A DNA stretch of 64,000 nucleotides from Pseudomonas sp. GD04019. GTDB taxonomy: Bacteria > Pseudomonadota > Gammaproteobacteria > Pseudomonadales > Pseudomonadaceae. Each line of letters opens with the position of its first letter. Positions within the stretch are counted from its first letter, which is position 1. Below, one piece after another: positions 35,758-44,362 of this stretch. The notes under the pieces were generated by a model, which saw only the letters and a list, made by a program, of their open reading frames with translations, made no database searches and was not told where the DNA came from. The position numbers and the translations under genes are program-made. The stretch spans positions 1 through 64,000 of the forward strand of contig NZ_JAOEEA010000012.1 of assembly GCF_029837695.1 (NCBI RefSeq). Reading direction: 5' to 3'.

Positions 35758-36708
35758 ATGGCCAAGCCGACGACCCGGGTGCTGGCGGTGCTGGAGCTGT
35801 TGCAGGCCCACGGCCAGCTCAGTGGCAGCGAACTGGCACGGCGCCTGGAGGTGGATGGACGGACCCTGCGGCGCTACATCGCCGCGCTGGAGGAACTGGG
35901 CATACCGGTGCTGGCGGAGCGTGGTCGTTACGGCGGTTACCGTCTGGTCGCGGGCTTCAAGCTGCCGCCGCTGATGTTCACCCAGGACGAGACCCTGGCG
36001 GTGGCCCTCGGTCTGCTCGCCGCGCGGCGACTGGGCCTGGCGGAGGCGGCACCGGCGGTGGCCAGCGCCCAGGCCAAGCTGGAGCGGGTGATGCCGGCCG
36101 ACCTGAAGCCGCGCATGCGTGCGCTCAGCGAAAGCATCACCCTGGCGGTGCCGGCGGCCCGCGCCGAGGGCGGCGACCAAGTGCTGCTGCCGCTGGCCTC
36201 GGCGGCCCAGCTACGCCAGCGGGTACACCTGAGCTACCGCAGCGGGGACGGCCGGGAAAGCAGCCGAGACTTCGACCCCTACGGCCTGATCTACCGCGAT
36301 GGCCGCTGGTACGCGGTGGGCCATTGCCACCTGCGTGTCGGTCTGCGCTCGTTTCGCCTGGATCGCGTGGCCCGGGTCACGCCCCTGCCGGCCTCGTTCG
36401 GCAAGCCCGAGGATTTCGACATCGAGGCCTACCTGGACCAGAGCCTGGCCAAGGTGCCGCGGCCCATCGCGGTGCAGGTATTGCTGCGCTGCGACCTGCA
36501 GCAGGCGGGGCTGGAGCTGGGCGGGCGCCTCGGGTTGCTGCAGGCGGCAGAGGCTGGGGTGCTGCTGACGGCGCGCACCGAATCGCTCAACTGGTTCGCT
36601 CGCCAGCTGTGCCTGCTGTCCTGTCCATTCGAGGTCATCGAGCCGACCGGCCTGCGCGATGCCGTGGCCGACCATGCACGGGTGCTGCTGGCGCGCCTAT
36701 CGGGGTGA
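35758..36708 (+). CDS. YafY-family HTH/WYL regulator
   Basis: The 316-residue regulator has an N-terminal winged helix (VLAVLELLQAHGQLSGSELARRLEVDGRTLRRYIAALEELGIPVLAERGRYGGYRL, residues about 6-61) and a WYL domain with the RSFRLDRVARV block (about 199-209). The WYL residues themselves appear as RWYAVGHCHL (181-190). It is divergent from the GST gene and probably binds the palindrome at 35723 to repress or activate both. Its end overlaps the convergent AraC gene by 12 bases. Confidence 0.88.
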   Translation: MAKPTTRVLAVLELLQAHGQLSGSELARRLEVDGRTLRRYIAALEELGIPVLAERGRYGGYRLVAGFKLPPLMFTQDETLAVALGLLAARRLGLAEAAPAVASAQAKLERVMPADLKPRMRALSESITLAVPAARAEGGDQVLLPLASAAQLRQRVHLSYRSGDGRESSRDFDPYGLIYRDGRWYAVGHCHLRVGLRSFRLDRVARVTPLPASFGKPEDFDIEAYLDQSLAKVPRPIAVQVLLRCDLQQAGLELGGRLGLLQAAEAGVLLTARTESLNWFARQLCLLSCPFEVIEPTGLRDAVADHARVLLARLSG

Positions 36709-37707
36709 GGCCCGCTGGAACTGCCGGGGCGCCACGCCGTTCCAGCGCTTGAAGGCATGAATGAAGTTGGACACCTCGCCGTAGCCCAGGCGCTCGGCGA
36801 TCTCCTCCAGTGTCAGGCCGCCGGTGGCCAGCAGTTCTTCGGCCAGGGCCTGGCGCACTTCATCCAGCAGCAGGCGGAAGTTGCTGCCTTCCTCGTCCAG
36901 GCGTCGGCGCAGAGTGCGCGAGCTCATGTTCAGGCCGGCGGCCACCTGTTCCATGTCCGGCAAGCGGCCGGGACGTTCCAGCAGCAGGCTGCGGATGCGC
37001 CCGGCCAGACCACTGTGCTGGCTGCGCTTGGCCAGCAGGCGCTGGCACTGCTCCTCGCACAACTGTGCCGCCTGCGGGTGGGCGCCGGCCAGCGGCAGGT
37101 CGAGCAGATGGCGGGGGAAGACGAAGCGGTTATGCGCCTGGCCGAACCGCGGCAGCACGCCGATTTCCTCGACAAAGGGCCGCGGATCGGCCGGCTGCGG
37201 CAGGTTCAGCTCCACCCGCAGGATCGGCAGGTCGCGGTGGAACAGCTCGCGCAGCACCTGCAGCATGCCGGACAGGTCGCGTTCCAGGAGGAAGTCGCGC
37301 AGGTCGACGGGCACGTTGTGATCGTCCAGCAGCAGGTGCACCTCGGCGTCGTGCTCCTCCAGACGCATGTCGTGGAAGGCATAGGTCAGGTCCAGGTAGC
37401 GCAGGCCGAGGCCGGCGGCGTCGCGGAAGGTCGGGCTGGCGAGCAGGGCGAAGCCCCAGATGCCGTAGCTGTTGAGCCGGTAGCGCCGGCCCAGCGGCAG
37501 GCCCAGGCCGGGCCGTGTGCCTGCGGCATGCAGCAGATTGCGCACCAGCTGCAGCTCCTGCTCGGCCTCCACCTCGGCGCCGGGGTCGGCCAGCAGGCGC
37601 CAGTCCAGGCCGGTGCCCTGCAGGCAGGCGTCGAGGCTTAGGCCGAGATCGAGGCCGTACTGGGTGAGGAGTTGCACGCTGACGGCACTACGGCGTGGGC
37701 GAGGCAT
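36697..37707 (-). CDS. AraC-family regulator, probable activator of the monooxygenase operon
   Basis: The 336-residue protein has an arabinose-binding-like N-terminal domain (about 15-210) and a C-terminal AraC HTH (about 235-330), with LEEIAERLGYGEVSNFIHAFKRWNGVAPRQF as the second helix signature. The ATG at 37707 is taken; an in-frame GTG at 37725 is possible. No strong Shine-Dalgarno sequence is seen for either. It is divergent from the flavin monooxygenase gene by about 108 bp, which should hold the shared regulatory region. Inducer unknown. Confidence 0.88.
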   Translation of the reverse strand: MPRPRRSAVSVQLLTQYGLDLGLSLDACLQGTGLDWRLLADPGAEVEAEQELQLVRNLLHAAGTRPGLGLPLGRRYRLNSYGIWGFALLASPTFRDAAGLGLRYLDLTYAFHDMRLEEHDAEVHLLLDDHNVPVDLRDFLLERDLSGMLQVLRELFHRDLPILRVELNLPQPADPRPFVEEIGVLPRFGQAHNRFVFPRHLLDLPLAGAHPQAAQLCEEQCQRLLAKRSQHSGLAGRIRSLLLERPGRLPDMEQVAAGLNMSSRTLRRRLDEEGSNFRLLLDEVRQALAEELLATGGLTLEEIAERLGYGEVSNFIHAFKRWNGVAPRQFQRASPR

Positions 37708-37815
37708 GGCTTGTCCGAAAGTCACAATTTATTGGCCGACTATGCCATAAACCGTGGCGAGGGGAGTGGGTAGCATCGCCGTCATCCGCAATACTGGCGG
37801 CTCACGGAGATAACA

Positions 37816-39291
37816 ATGAATAAGATCACTCCCGAGCAGCAGGCGCCCCTGCGCGTGCTGATCATAGGCTCCGGCTTCGCCGGCCTCGGCCTGGCCATGC
37901 GCGTGCGCCAGCGCGGCGAGGACGACTTCCTGCTCCTCGAGAAGGGCAGCGAGCCCGGCGGCACCTGGCGCGACAATGATTACCCCGGCGCCGCCTGCGA
38001 CGTGCCCTCGCACCTGTACTCCTTTTCCTTCGAACCGAAGACCGACTGGACCCGCCGTTACGCGCCCCAGGCGGAGATCTTCGCCTACGTGCGCCAGTGC
38101 ATCGAGCGCCATGACCTGGCGCCGCGCATCCGTTGCAACAGCGAAGTGGCGGAGGCCTGGTTCGACGAGACGGCCGCGCTGTGGCGGGTGACCACGACCG
38201 ACGGCGCCCGCTTCAGCGCGCGGGCGCTGGTCAGCGCCTGCGGCCAGCTCAACCGGCCGCTGTACCCGAATATCCCCGGGCTGGAGCGTTTCGCCGGGGA
38301 TAGCTTCCACTCGGCGCGCTGGCGCCACGACGTGGATCTGGCCGGCAAGCGTGTGGCGGTGATCGGCACCGGGGCCAGCGCCATCCAGTTCGTGCCGCAG
38401 ATCGCCGCCAAGGTCAGCAGGCTGCACCTCTTCCAGCGCACGCCGGCCTATGTGCTGCCCAAGCCGGATCGGCCGTACAGCCGCTTCGAGCTGGCGCTGA
38501 TGCAGCGCTGGCCGTGGACGCAGAAGCTCGACCGGGCCTGGCAGTACCTGTTCCACGAGGTCCGTGGCGTGGCCTTCTTCGTTCTGCCCGCGCTAACGAA
38601 ACCCTACCGCCAGCTGTTTCTCCGCCATATCGCCCGCGAAGTGGCCGATCCGCTGCTGCGGGCCAAGCTGACCCCGGACTACCCCTTGGGCTGCAAACGC
38701 ATCCTGATCAGCAACGATTACTACCCGGCCCTGGTGCAGCCGCAGGTGGAGGTGGTGAACGAGGCGATCCGCGAGGTGACCGAGCGTGGCATCGTCACCG
38801 CCGACGGTGTGGAGCGCGAGGTGGACGTGCTGATCCATGGCACCGGCTTCGCTGCCAGCGACTTCCTCGCGCCGATGCAGATCCGCGGCCTCGGCGGTTT
38901 GGAACTGAACCAGGCCTGGCGCGACGGCGCCGAGGCCTACAAGGGCATCAGCGTTGCCGGCTTCCCCAACCTGTTCATCCTCTACGGGCCGAACACCAAC
39001 CTGGGCCACAACTCGATCATCTACATGCTCGAGAGCCAGTTCCCCTATGTGCTGGACTGCCTGGCCAAGCTGGAGGAGGGCGTGCGCTACCTGGATGTGC
39101 GCCGGCCGGTGCAGGCCGAATGGAACCGCCGGGTGCAGCAGGCCATCGAGCACTCGGTGTGGGAGCAGGGCTGCAACAGCTGGTACAAGAATGCCGCCGG
39201 CAAGCACACCAACAACTGGTCCGGGTTCACCTTCAGCTATCGCCGCCACACCCGCCGGCCACAGTGGAGCGACTATGACCTGGTCCGTTGA
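37816..39291 (+). CDS. Flavin-containing monooxygenase, Baeyer-Villiger-like
   Basis: The 491-residue enzyme has an FAD-binding GxGxxG at residues 18-23 (IIGSGFAGLGLAM), a second dinucleotide motif for NADPH (VIGTGASAI, about 182-190), and between them a Baeyer-Villiger-type fingerprint FxGxxxHxxxW at F159-W169, although the usual Pro/Asp after the tryptophan is Arg. It probably inserts oxygen next to a ketone. Together with the hydrolase and SDR it looks like a ketone-to-ester-to-acid module. It starts the operon divergent from an AraC activator. Confidence 0.9.
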   Translation: MNKITPEQQAPLRVLIIGSGFAGLGLAMRVRQRGEDDFLLLEKGSEPGGTWRDNDYPGAACDVPSHLYSFSFEPKTDWTRRYAPQAEIFAYVRQCIERHDLAPRIRCNSEVAEAWFDETAALWRVTTTDGARFSARALVSACGQLNRPLYPNIPGLERFAGDSFHSARWRHDVDLAGKRVAVIGTGASAIQFVPQIAAKVSRLHLFQRTPAYVLPKPDRPYSRFELALMQRWPWTQKLDRAWQYLFHEVRGVAFFVLPALTKPYRQLFLRHIAREVADPLLRAKLTPDYPLGCKRILISNDYYPALVQPQVEVVNEAIREVTERGIVTADGVEREVDVLIHGTGFAASDFLAPMQIRGLGGLELNQAWRDGAEAYKGISVAGFPNLFILYGPNTNLGHNSIIYMLESQFPYVLDCLAKLEEGVRYLDVRRPVQAEWNRRVQQAIEHSVWEQGCNSWYKNAAGKHTNNWSGFTFSYRRHTRRPQWSDYDLVR

Positions 39292-40198
39292 GTTGCCGGC
39301 GCCGAGCCTCGCCCAGCGCCTGCTCACGGCGCTGCTACGGGCCAGCACCTGGCTGGTGTTCCGCAGCGGCATGCATCCGCGCCTGGCGCCGCGCCTCCAG
39401 CGCCGCGTGCTGCGCCTGGCCACCGCGATTGCGCCAACGGCGCGCGGGGTGCGCGTCGAACCGGGCGTGCTCGGCGGCGTTGCCTGCGAATGGCTGCTGT
39501 CGCCACGCGACAACGGCTGGGTGCTGCTGTATGTGCATGGCGGCGCCTTCATGGTCGGCAGCCCGCACACCCATCGGGCGATCACCACTCACCTGGCCAG
39601 GCGCACTGGCGCGCGGGTCTGCGCGCTGGACTACCGCCTGGCGCCGGAGCATCCCTGGCCGGCGGCGGCCGATGACGTGCTGGCGGCCTACCGGGCGCTG
39701 CTGGAGCAGGGCCAGCCGGCCGAACGCATTGTCCTGGCCGGTGACTCGGCCGGTGGTCATCTGGCTCTCACCTGTGCACTGCGCCTGCGTGAGCAGGGAC
39801 TGCCGCAGCCAGCGGCGCTGGTGTGCCTGTCGCCGGTCACCGATCTGACGGGCAGCGTCTGGCACGAGCCAGCGGGCGGCGATCCGCTGATCACCCGCGG
39901 CTGGCTGCAGCAGGGAATAGGCGCCTACTGTCCAGCAAGCGAGGCGCGCAGCCAGCCGCTGCTGTCACCGCTGCGGGCCGAGTTGCATGATCTGCCGCCG
40001 CTGCTGGTGCAGGTCGGCGAGGACGAGCATCTGCTGGAACAGAGCCTGCGCCTGCGCGAGCGCCCGGGCCTGGACCTGCGCCTGGAGGTCTACCCGGGCC
40101 AGTGGCATGTGTTCCAGATCAATTGCGGCCTGCTGGCGGTGGCCGACTTGGCTATGCGTCGGATCAGCGAATTTCTTGGGGAGCGAGGTTGCCGATGA
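39275..40198 (+). CDS. HSL-family alpha/beta-hydrolase (esterase)
   Basis: The 307-residue protein is a hormone-sensitive-lipase-type esterase: oxyanion-hole motif HGGAF (about 88-92), DYRLAPEHPWPA, and nucleophile elbow GDSAGG with S158. The acid and histidine are expected in VGEDEHLLEQ and QWHVFQ. The ATG at 39275 overlaps the monooxygenase gene by 17 bases. It would hydrolyse the ester made by the monooxygenase. Its stop overlaps the SDR start (ATGA). Confidence 0.9.
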   Translation: MTWSVELPAPSLAQRLLTALLRASTWLVFRSGMHPRLAPRLQRRVLRLATAIAPTARGVRVEPGVLGGVACEWLLSPRDNGWVLLYVHGGAFMVGSPHTHRAITTHLARRTGARVCALDYRLAPEHPWPAAADDVLAAYRALLEQGQPAERIVLAGDSAGGHLALTCALRLREQGLPQPAALVCLSPVTDLTGSVWHEPAGGDPLITRGWLQQGIGAYCPASEARSQPLLSPLRAELHDLPPLLVQVGEDEHLLEQSLRLRERPGLDLRLEVYPGQWHVFQINCGLLAVADLAMRRISEFLGERGCR

Positions 40199-40956
40199 AT
40201 ACCATCCTGATCACCGGAGCCGCGTCTGGTATTGGCGCCGCCGCCGCCCGGTTGTTCCATTCCCGCGGTTGGAGCGTCGGCCTGCTGGATATCGATCAGC
40301 AGGCCCTCGCCGCGCTGGCGGCAGAGCTCGGTGGGGTGTGGCACGCCGCGCTCAATGTTACCGATGCCGGTGCGGTGCGCGAGGCGCTGCAGGACTTCTG
40401 CTCGGCCCACGGCGGCCGCCTGCGCCTGCTGTTCAACTCGGCCGGGGTGTTGCGCTTCGGCCATTTCGAGGACATCAGCCTGGAGGAGCACGCGCGCATC
40501 GTGCAGATCAACGTGCTCGGCCTGCTGCAGGTCACCCATGCGGCCTTCCCCTACCTCAAGGGCACGCCGGGCGCGCAGGTGGTCAATATGGGCTCCGCCT
40601 CGGGGCTGTACGGTACGCCGCATATGGTCAGCTACTCGGCCTCCAAGTTCGCTGTGCGCGGCCTGACCGAGGCGCTGGAGCTGGAGTGGCGACGCCATGG
40701 CATCCATGTCGGCGACCTGATGCCACCCTTCGTCGCCACGCCGATGGTCGACAGCCAGCGCTTCACGCCACCCGCGCTGCGGCGCATGGGGGTGAAACTG
40801 TGCGCCGACGACATCGCCCAGGCGCTGTGGCGGCAGGTCGAGCGGCCCAGGGTGCACAGGCCGATTCACTGGCTGTTCCGCCTGATGTACGGCGCCGGCC
40901 AGGTCTCGCCGCCGGCCATCAGTCGCCTGCTGATGGGCTGGATGAGCCGCGATTGA
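40195..40956 (+). CDS. Short-chain dehydrogenase/reductase
   Basis: A 253-residue classical SDR: cofactor loop TGAASGIG (7-14), NSAGV (81-85), active-site S134 or S136 and Y147xxxK151 (YSASK). The acidic residue after the second strand (LDID, 31-34) favours NAD. It is the last gene of the monooxygenase operon, probably oxidising the alcohol or aldehyde product or making the ketone substrate. It begins four bases inside the esterase stop. Confidence 0.9.
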   Translation: MNTILITGAASGIGAAAARLFHSRGWSVGLLDIDQQALAALAAELGGVWHAALNVTDAGAVREALQDFCSAHGGRLRLLFNSAGVLRFGHFEDISLEEHARIVQINVLGLLQVTHAAFPYLKGTPGAQVVNMGSASGLYGTPHMVSYSASKFAVRGLTEALELEWRRHGIHVGDLMPPFVATPMVDSQRFTPPALRRMGVKLCADDIAQALWRQVERPRVHRPIHWLFRLMYGAGQVSPPAISRLLMGWMSRD

Positions 40957-41033
40957 GCCGCCCGTCGCTGAAGCGCGGTTCAACGATGGGAGGGGCGGCA
41001 AGGTGCCCGGCTAGACGCTACCCTGAAAAAACG

Positions 41034-41164
41034 ACGGTACCGGTCAGCATTCGTCTGACCAACCGTCCGCGGGCCTCTGGCTCGCGCATGACAGATCAGG
41101 CAGTCACTGCCTGATTCTCGGGCGGCACCGCGCGGTGCCGCATGGCCGCCAAATCCTTGGCGGC
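41034..41164 (+). other. Five consecutive stem-loops upstream of rraB
   Basis: Within 131 bases there are five hairpins: 41034-41066 (long stem, loop CATTCGT), 41069-41085 (GCGGGCC/GGCTCGC), 41095-41115 (ATCAGGCAG/CTGCCTGAT, loop TCA), 41122-41141 (a perfect 20-bp palindrome) and 41145-41164 (GCCGCCAA/TTGGCGGC, loop ATCC). They end 34 bases before the rraB start. They may be a structured 5' leader, an untranslated RNA, or partly terminators of the SDR operon. None ends in a T run on the plus strand. Confidence 0.55.
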
Positions 41165-41198
41165 TGCGGTCGATCCATCGCCTGAGAGGAGGTCGTTT

Positions 41199-41555
41199 AT
41201 GAGCACAGCCTTCCAAGATGATGTCAGCACTAACGTTCTGCGCCGCATGAAAGAGGGCGGCTTCGATTTCGCCCGTGTCCATCCCATCGAGTTCTACGCC
41301 ATCTTCCCGAATGAGGATCGGGCCAGAGAGGCGGCCAGGCAGTTTCGCGGCGAGTCCATGAACGCGCAGGTGAGCATCCGCGAGGATGGCGCCTGGCACC
41401 TGCAGGTGAGCAAGGTGATGTATGCCACCCACGCCGGTATCGGCGATTTCGAGCAGGATCTGGAGGCTCTGGTGGTGCCGCTCGGCGGCGTGCTGGACGG
41501 CTGGGGCGTGACCCAGGAAGTCCGTCTCGACGCTCAGGTCGCCAGTCGGCTCTGA
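41199..41555 (+). CDS. rraB: Ribonuclease E inhibitor RraB-like protein
   Basis: A 118-residue protein whose sequence fits the RraB/YjgD fold: an N-terminal DVSTNVLRRMKEGGFDFARVHPIEFYAIFPNE block and the pattern YATHAGIGDFEQDLEALVVPLGGVLDGWGV. RraB binds RNase E and modulates degradosome activity. The ATG at 41199 follows GAGGAGGT by a proper spacing. A highly structured leader precedes it, unusual for a small gene. Confidence 0.8.
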   Translation: MSTAFQDDVSTNVLRRMKEGGFDFARVHPIEFYAIFPNEDRAREAARQFRGESMNAQVSIREDGAWHLQVSKVMYATHAGIGDFEQDLEALVVPLGGVLDGWGVTQEVRLDAQVASRL

Positions 41556-41623
41556 GCGCTGTGAATGCCGGCCAACCCGCTGGGTTGGTCGGTACACCTG
41601 TCTTCTCTTCTGTCTTTAACCAA

Positions 41624-42517
41624 TCAGGCCGCGGTGCGCTGTTGCAGCGCCTCGAGGTAGCCGATCACGTCCGGTGCGCCGGCCAGGCGCAGGCCTTCGC
41701 CCAGGGCATTGGCCTCCGGCGAATCCTTGGGCAGCAACAGGAATTCCGGGGCATCCGGATAGCGCAGCAGCGACAGACGCGCATAGGGCAGGCCGTTGTC
41801 CAGCAGCAGGCTCATGAAGCTCGGCTCGCTCCAGGCCTGCACCGGCATGGCGGTCATGTGGTACAGCCGGCGTAGTTCGGCCAGGCCGCTGGCGCTCAAG
41901 CGATAGCGGGTCAGCTCGGCCGGCAGGGTGACTTCCAGGCCGCGCAGGCGGGCGTAGGCGATGGCGCAGGCGAACTCCTCGCCGTGCTGCTCGCCGGCCC
42001 AGAACATACGCTCGCCATACCAGCTGGCCTGGCGCAGCTCCACCGCCTCGGCGGCGAGGAAGCGCGGCATGGCTTGGCTGATGGTCTTGAGGAAATCCTT
42101 GTAACTGATGATGCGGGCGCAACGCCCGAGGGGGCAGGAGGCCAGCTCTTCGAAGCTGGTGAGTGAACTGTCCAGGCTCGGCGGCGGGCTGCACAGGCCA
42201 TCGATTTCGCGCAGGTCGAAGTCGTCGAGGTGCACCTGCTGGCGTTCCACCACGCCCATCAGCACGGCGCGGGCGGCCGCCTTGTCTTCCTGCACGGGCC
42301 CGGAGAGGGCGTCGCGCGGCAAATCCACCAGGCGATGCAGCGGCGGGCCGGCCTGCCACCAGACGCTCGGTACCGGCACCGGCAACGCCTTGAATGGCAG
42401 GCGCAGACTGCGCGCACGCTCGAACACCAGGCGCGGCACACGGCCACTGAGGCCGAGGCGCTGGGCCAGCGCGGACAGGCGCGAGGCGATGCTGGTGGGG
42501 GATTCGGACAGACTCAT
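41624..42517 (-). CDS. Hypothetical protein (possible DUF6685-like)
   Basis: The 297-residue protein is soluble and mostly helical with no signal peptide. Two segments look conserved, LTSFEELASCPLGRCARIISYKDFLKTISQAMPRFLAAE and WYGERMFWAGEQHGEEFACAIAYARLRGL. Similar proteins occur widely in Pseudomonas next to pyrD from memory; I cannot give a function. The ATG at 42517 is chosen from family-like start MSLSESP. Confidence 0.7.
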   Translation of the reverse strand: MSLSESPTSIASRLSALAQRLGLSGRVPRLVFERARSLRLPFKALPVPVPSVWWQAGPPLHRLVDLPRDALSGPVQEDKAAARAVLMGVVERQQVHLDDFDLREIDGLCSPPPSLDSSLTSFEELASCPLGRCARIISYKDFLKTISQAMPRFLAAEAVELRQASWYGERMFWAGEQHGEEFACAIAYARLRGLEVTLPAELTRYRLSASGLAELRRLYHMTAMPVQAWSEPSFMSLLLDNGLPYARLSLLRYPDAPEFLLLPKDSPEANALGEGLRLAGAPDVIGYLEALQQRTAA

Positions 42518-42666
42518 GACCCGAAGGATACTCCTGGCACTACGGTGCCAGTGTGGCAGAGGCGTCGGCACGCTGCACTATACCGATGCATCGGGCCCAT
42601 GATCATGGGCGCTGATTGAGCCGTTGCCTGTGGCAGAATGATGCCGATCATTTCGAGGGTGCCTCC

Positions 42667-42888
42667 ATGCCCAGCCTGGTGCTGGATATCGCTTTGCCTG
42701 CGGAACGCTTCCTGGCCGTGTACCAGGGGCGTGCCAATCGGGTTCTGCTCTATAGCCGCGATGGCCGCAAGGTCAGCTTGCCGGCGCATCATTTGCGTCC
42801 ATTCCTGCGCCATGACGGTATTCACGGCGTGTTCGAGCTGGAATTCAGCACGGCCGGGGAACTGCTGGGCCTGCGTCAGCTGCAATGA
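42667..42888 (+). CDS. DUF2835 protein
   Basis: The 73-residue protein matches the DUF2835 pattern: MPSLVLDIALPAERFLAVYQGRANRVLL, then GRKVSLPAHHLRPFLRHDGIHGVFELEF and a final GLRQLQ. It is soluble and probably a small beta-barrel. A GAGGGTG sequence precedes the ATG. Function not known. It is followed by pyrD. Confidence 0.85.
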   Translation: MPSLVLDIALPAERFLAVYQGRANRVLLYSRDGRKVSLPAHHLRPFLRHDGIHGVFELEFSTAGELLGLRQLQ

Positions 42889-42944
42889 GACTCGAACGGT
42901 CTCCTTATTACTCCCTTGCCTCGCCTGAGGCTAGTGCCGGCGGC

Positions 42945-42950
42945 TATAAT
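42945..42950 (+). promoter_or_regulatory. Candidate -10 box for pyrD
   Basis: A perfect TATAAT lies 48 bases before the pyrD start. The best -35-like hexamer (TTGCCT, 42916) is at an overlong distance, so the -35 is unclear. Confidence 0.45.
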
Positions 42951-42997
42951 CGCGCTCTGTTTCCCACTGCCACCCCTTACTCCGAGCCGATCCGCCC

Positions 42998-44023
42998 ATG
43001 TACGACCTGGCCCGCGCGCTGCTGTTCCGTCTCGCCCCCGAAACTTCTCACGAACTGTCCATCGACCTGATCGGTGCCGGTGGCCGCTTGGGCCTCAACG
43101 GCCTGGTATGCAAGGCGCCGAACAACCTGCCGGTGACGGTGATGGGCCTGCAGTTCGCCAACCCCGTGGGCCTGGCCGCCGGCCTGGATAAGAATGGCGA
43201 CGCCATCGACGGCTTCGCCCAGCTCGGCTTCGGTTTCGTCGAGATCGGCACCGTGACCCCGCGCCCGCAGCCGGGCAACCCCAAGCCGCGCCTGTTCCGC
43301 CTGCCGGAAGCGACCGCGATCATCAATCGCATGGGCTTCAACAACCATGGCGTCGATCACCTGCTGGCTCGGGTCGCGGCGGCCAAGTACCAGGGCGTGC
43401 TGGGCATCAATATCGGCAAGAACTTCGATACGCCGGTCGAGCGCGCGGTGGACGACTACCTGATCGGCCTGGACAAGGTCTACGCCCACGCCAGCTACGT
43501 CACCGTCAACGTCAGCTCACCGAACACCCCCGGCCTGCGCAGCCTGCAGTTCGGTGACCAGCTCAAGCAGTTGCTCGAAGCCCTGCGCCAGCGCCAGGAA
43601 GACCTGGCCGCACAGCATGGCAAGCGTGTGCCACTGGCGATCAAGATCGCCCCGGACATGAGCGACGAGGAAACCGTGCAGGTAGCCCAGGCCTTGGTGG
43701 AGACCGGCATGGACGCGGTGATCGCCACCAACACTACCCTCGGCCGCGAGGGAGTGGAGAATCTGCCGTTCGGCAACGAGGCCGGTGGCCTGTCCGGCGC
43801 GCCGGTGCGCGACAAGAGCACCCACACCGTGCGCGTGCTGGCTGGCGAGCTGAAGGGCCGCCTGCCGATCATCGCCGTGGGCGGTATCACCGAGGGCGCG
43901 CACGCGGCGGAGAAGATCGCCGCCGGGGCTAGCCTGGTGCAGATCTATTCCGGATTTATCTACAAGGGGCCGGCGCTGATTCGCGAGGCGGTGGACGCCA
44001 TCGCTGCGCTGCCGAAGAACTGA
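42998..44023 (+). CDS. pyrD: Dihydroorotate dehydrogenase, class 2
   Basis: The 341-residue flavoenzyme oxidises dihydroorotate to orotate in pyrimidine synthesis, passing electrons to quinone at the inner membrane. It has the class-2 N-terminal helices (YDLARALLFRLAPETSHELS), the FMN-binding GLAAGLDKNGDAIDGF, the active-site loop NVSSPNTPGL containing the catalytic serine, and PIIAVGGITEGAHAAEKIAAGASLVQIYSGFIY at the end. The gene runs to 44023 and faces rmf across a shared hairpin. Confidence 0.97.
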   Translation: MYDLARALLFRLAPETSHELSIDLIGAGGRLGLNGLVCKAPNNLPVTVMGLQFANPVGLAAGLDKNGDAIDGFAQLGFGFVEIGTVTPRPQPGNPKPRLFRLPEATAIINRMGFNNHGVDHLLARVAAAKYQGVLGINIGKNFDTPVERAVDDYLIGLDKVYAHASYVTVNVSSPNTPGLRSLQFGDQLKQLLEALRQRQEDLAAQHGKRVPLAIKIAPDMSDEETVQVAQALVETGMDAVIATNTTLGREGVENLPFGNEAGGLSGAPVRDKSTHTVRVLAGELKGRLPIIAVGGITEGAHAAEKIAAGASLVQIYSGFIYKGPALIREAVDAIAALPKN

Positions 44024-44032
44024 AGTCATAAA

Positions 44033-44053
44033 AAGGGCCCCGGAGGGGCCCTT
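44033..44053. terminator. Hairpin between pyrD and rmf
   Basis: AAGGGCCCC pairs with GGGGCCCTT around GGA. On the minus strand the stem is followed by a T run (TTTTT), so it is a strong terminator for rmf and perhaps a weak one for pyrD. Confidence 0.8.
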
Positions 44054-44109
44054 GGGCTCTCGCCCACCGCCCGGATGGGACGGTCTGGTGAAGTCGGGGT
44101 GATCCTGAT

Positions 44110-44325
44110 TCAGCCGACGGCGTGGAGTTCGTTGAGTCTGTGGATGCCGGCGGTGCCGGTCAGTCCGTCCCAGTTGTCACCGCGGCCCTCGCGCCAGCCG
44201 TTGATCCAGGCTTGACGGGTAGTAGGGTGGGTGAAAGGACACATATCGCGGGATTTACCATGAATGCCGTGCTGATAGCCGCGCAAGAAAGCTCGTTCCA
44301 ACGGATCACGCTTAAGTCTTCTCAT
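44110..44325 (-). CDS. rmf: Ribosome modulation factor
   Basis: The 71-residue RMF pairs 70S ribosomes into 100S dimers in stationary phase. The family sequence is clear: MRRLKRDPLERAFLRGYQHGIHGKSRDMCPFTHPTTRQAWINGWREGRGDNWDG, with a basic N-terminus. It is transcribed toward pyrD. The 175-base interval upstream (44326-44500) carries three GC-rich stem-loops, which probably form the rmf leader. Confidence 0.95.
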   Translation of the reverse strand: MRRLKRDPLERAFLRGYQHGIHGKSRDMCPFTHPTTRQAWINGWREGRGDNWDGLTGTAGIHRLNELHAVG

Positions 44326-44362
44326 CGGGTGTTGCCCTCACTGTTGACTGTTATGTCCCGTT

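Noticed and set aside
37810..37825. CA motif at the flavin monooxygenase start (TAACAATGAATAA)
   Set aside because: It breaks the AANAANAA pattern at the G of the start codon, so it was not counted with the other sites.
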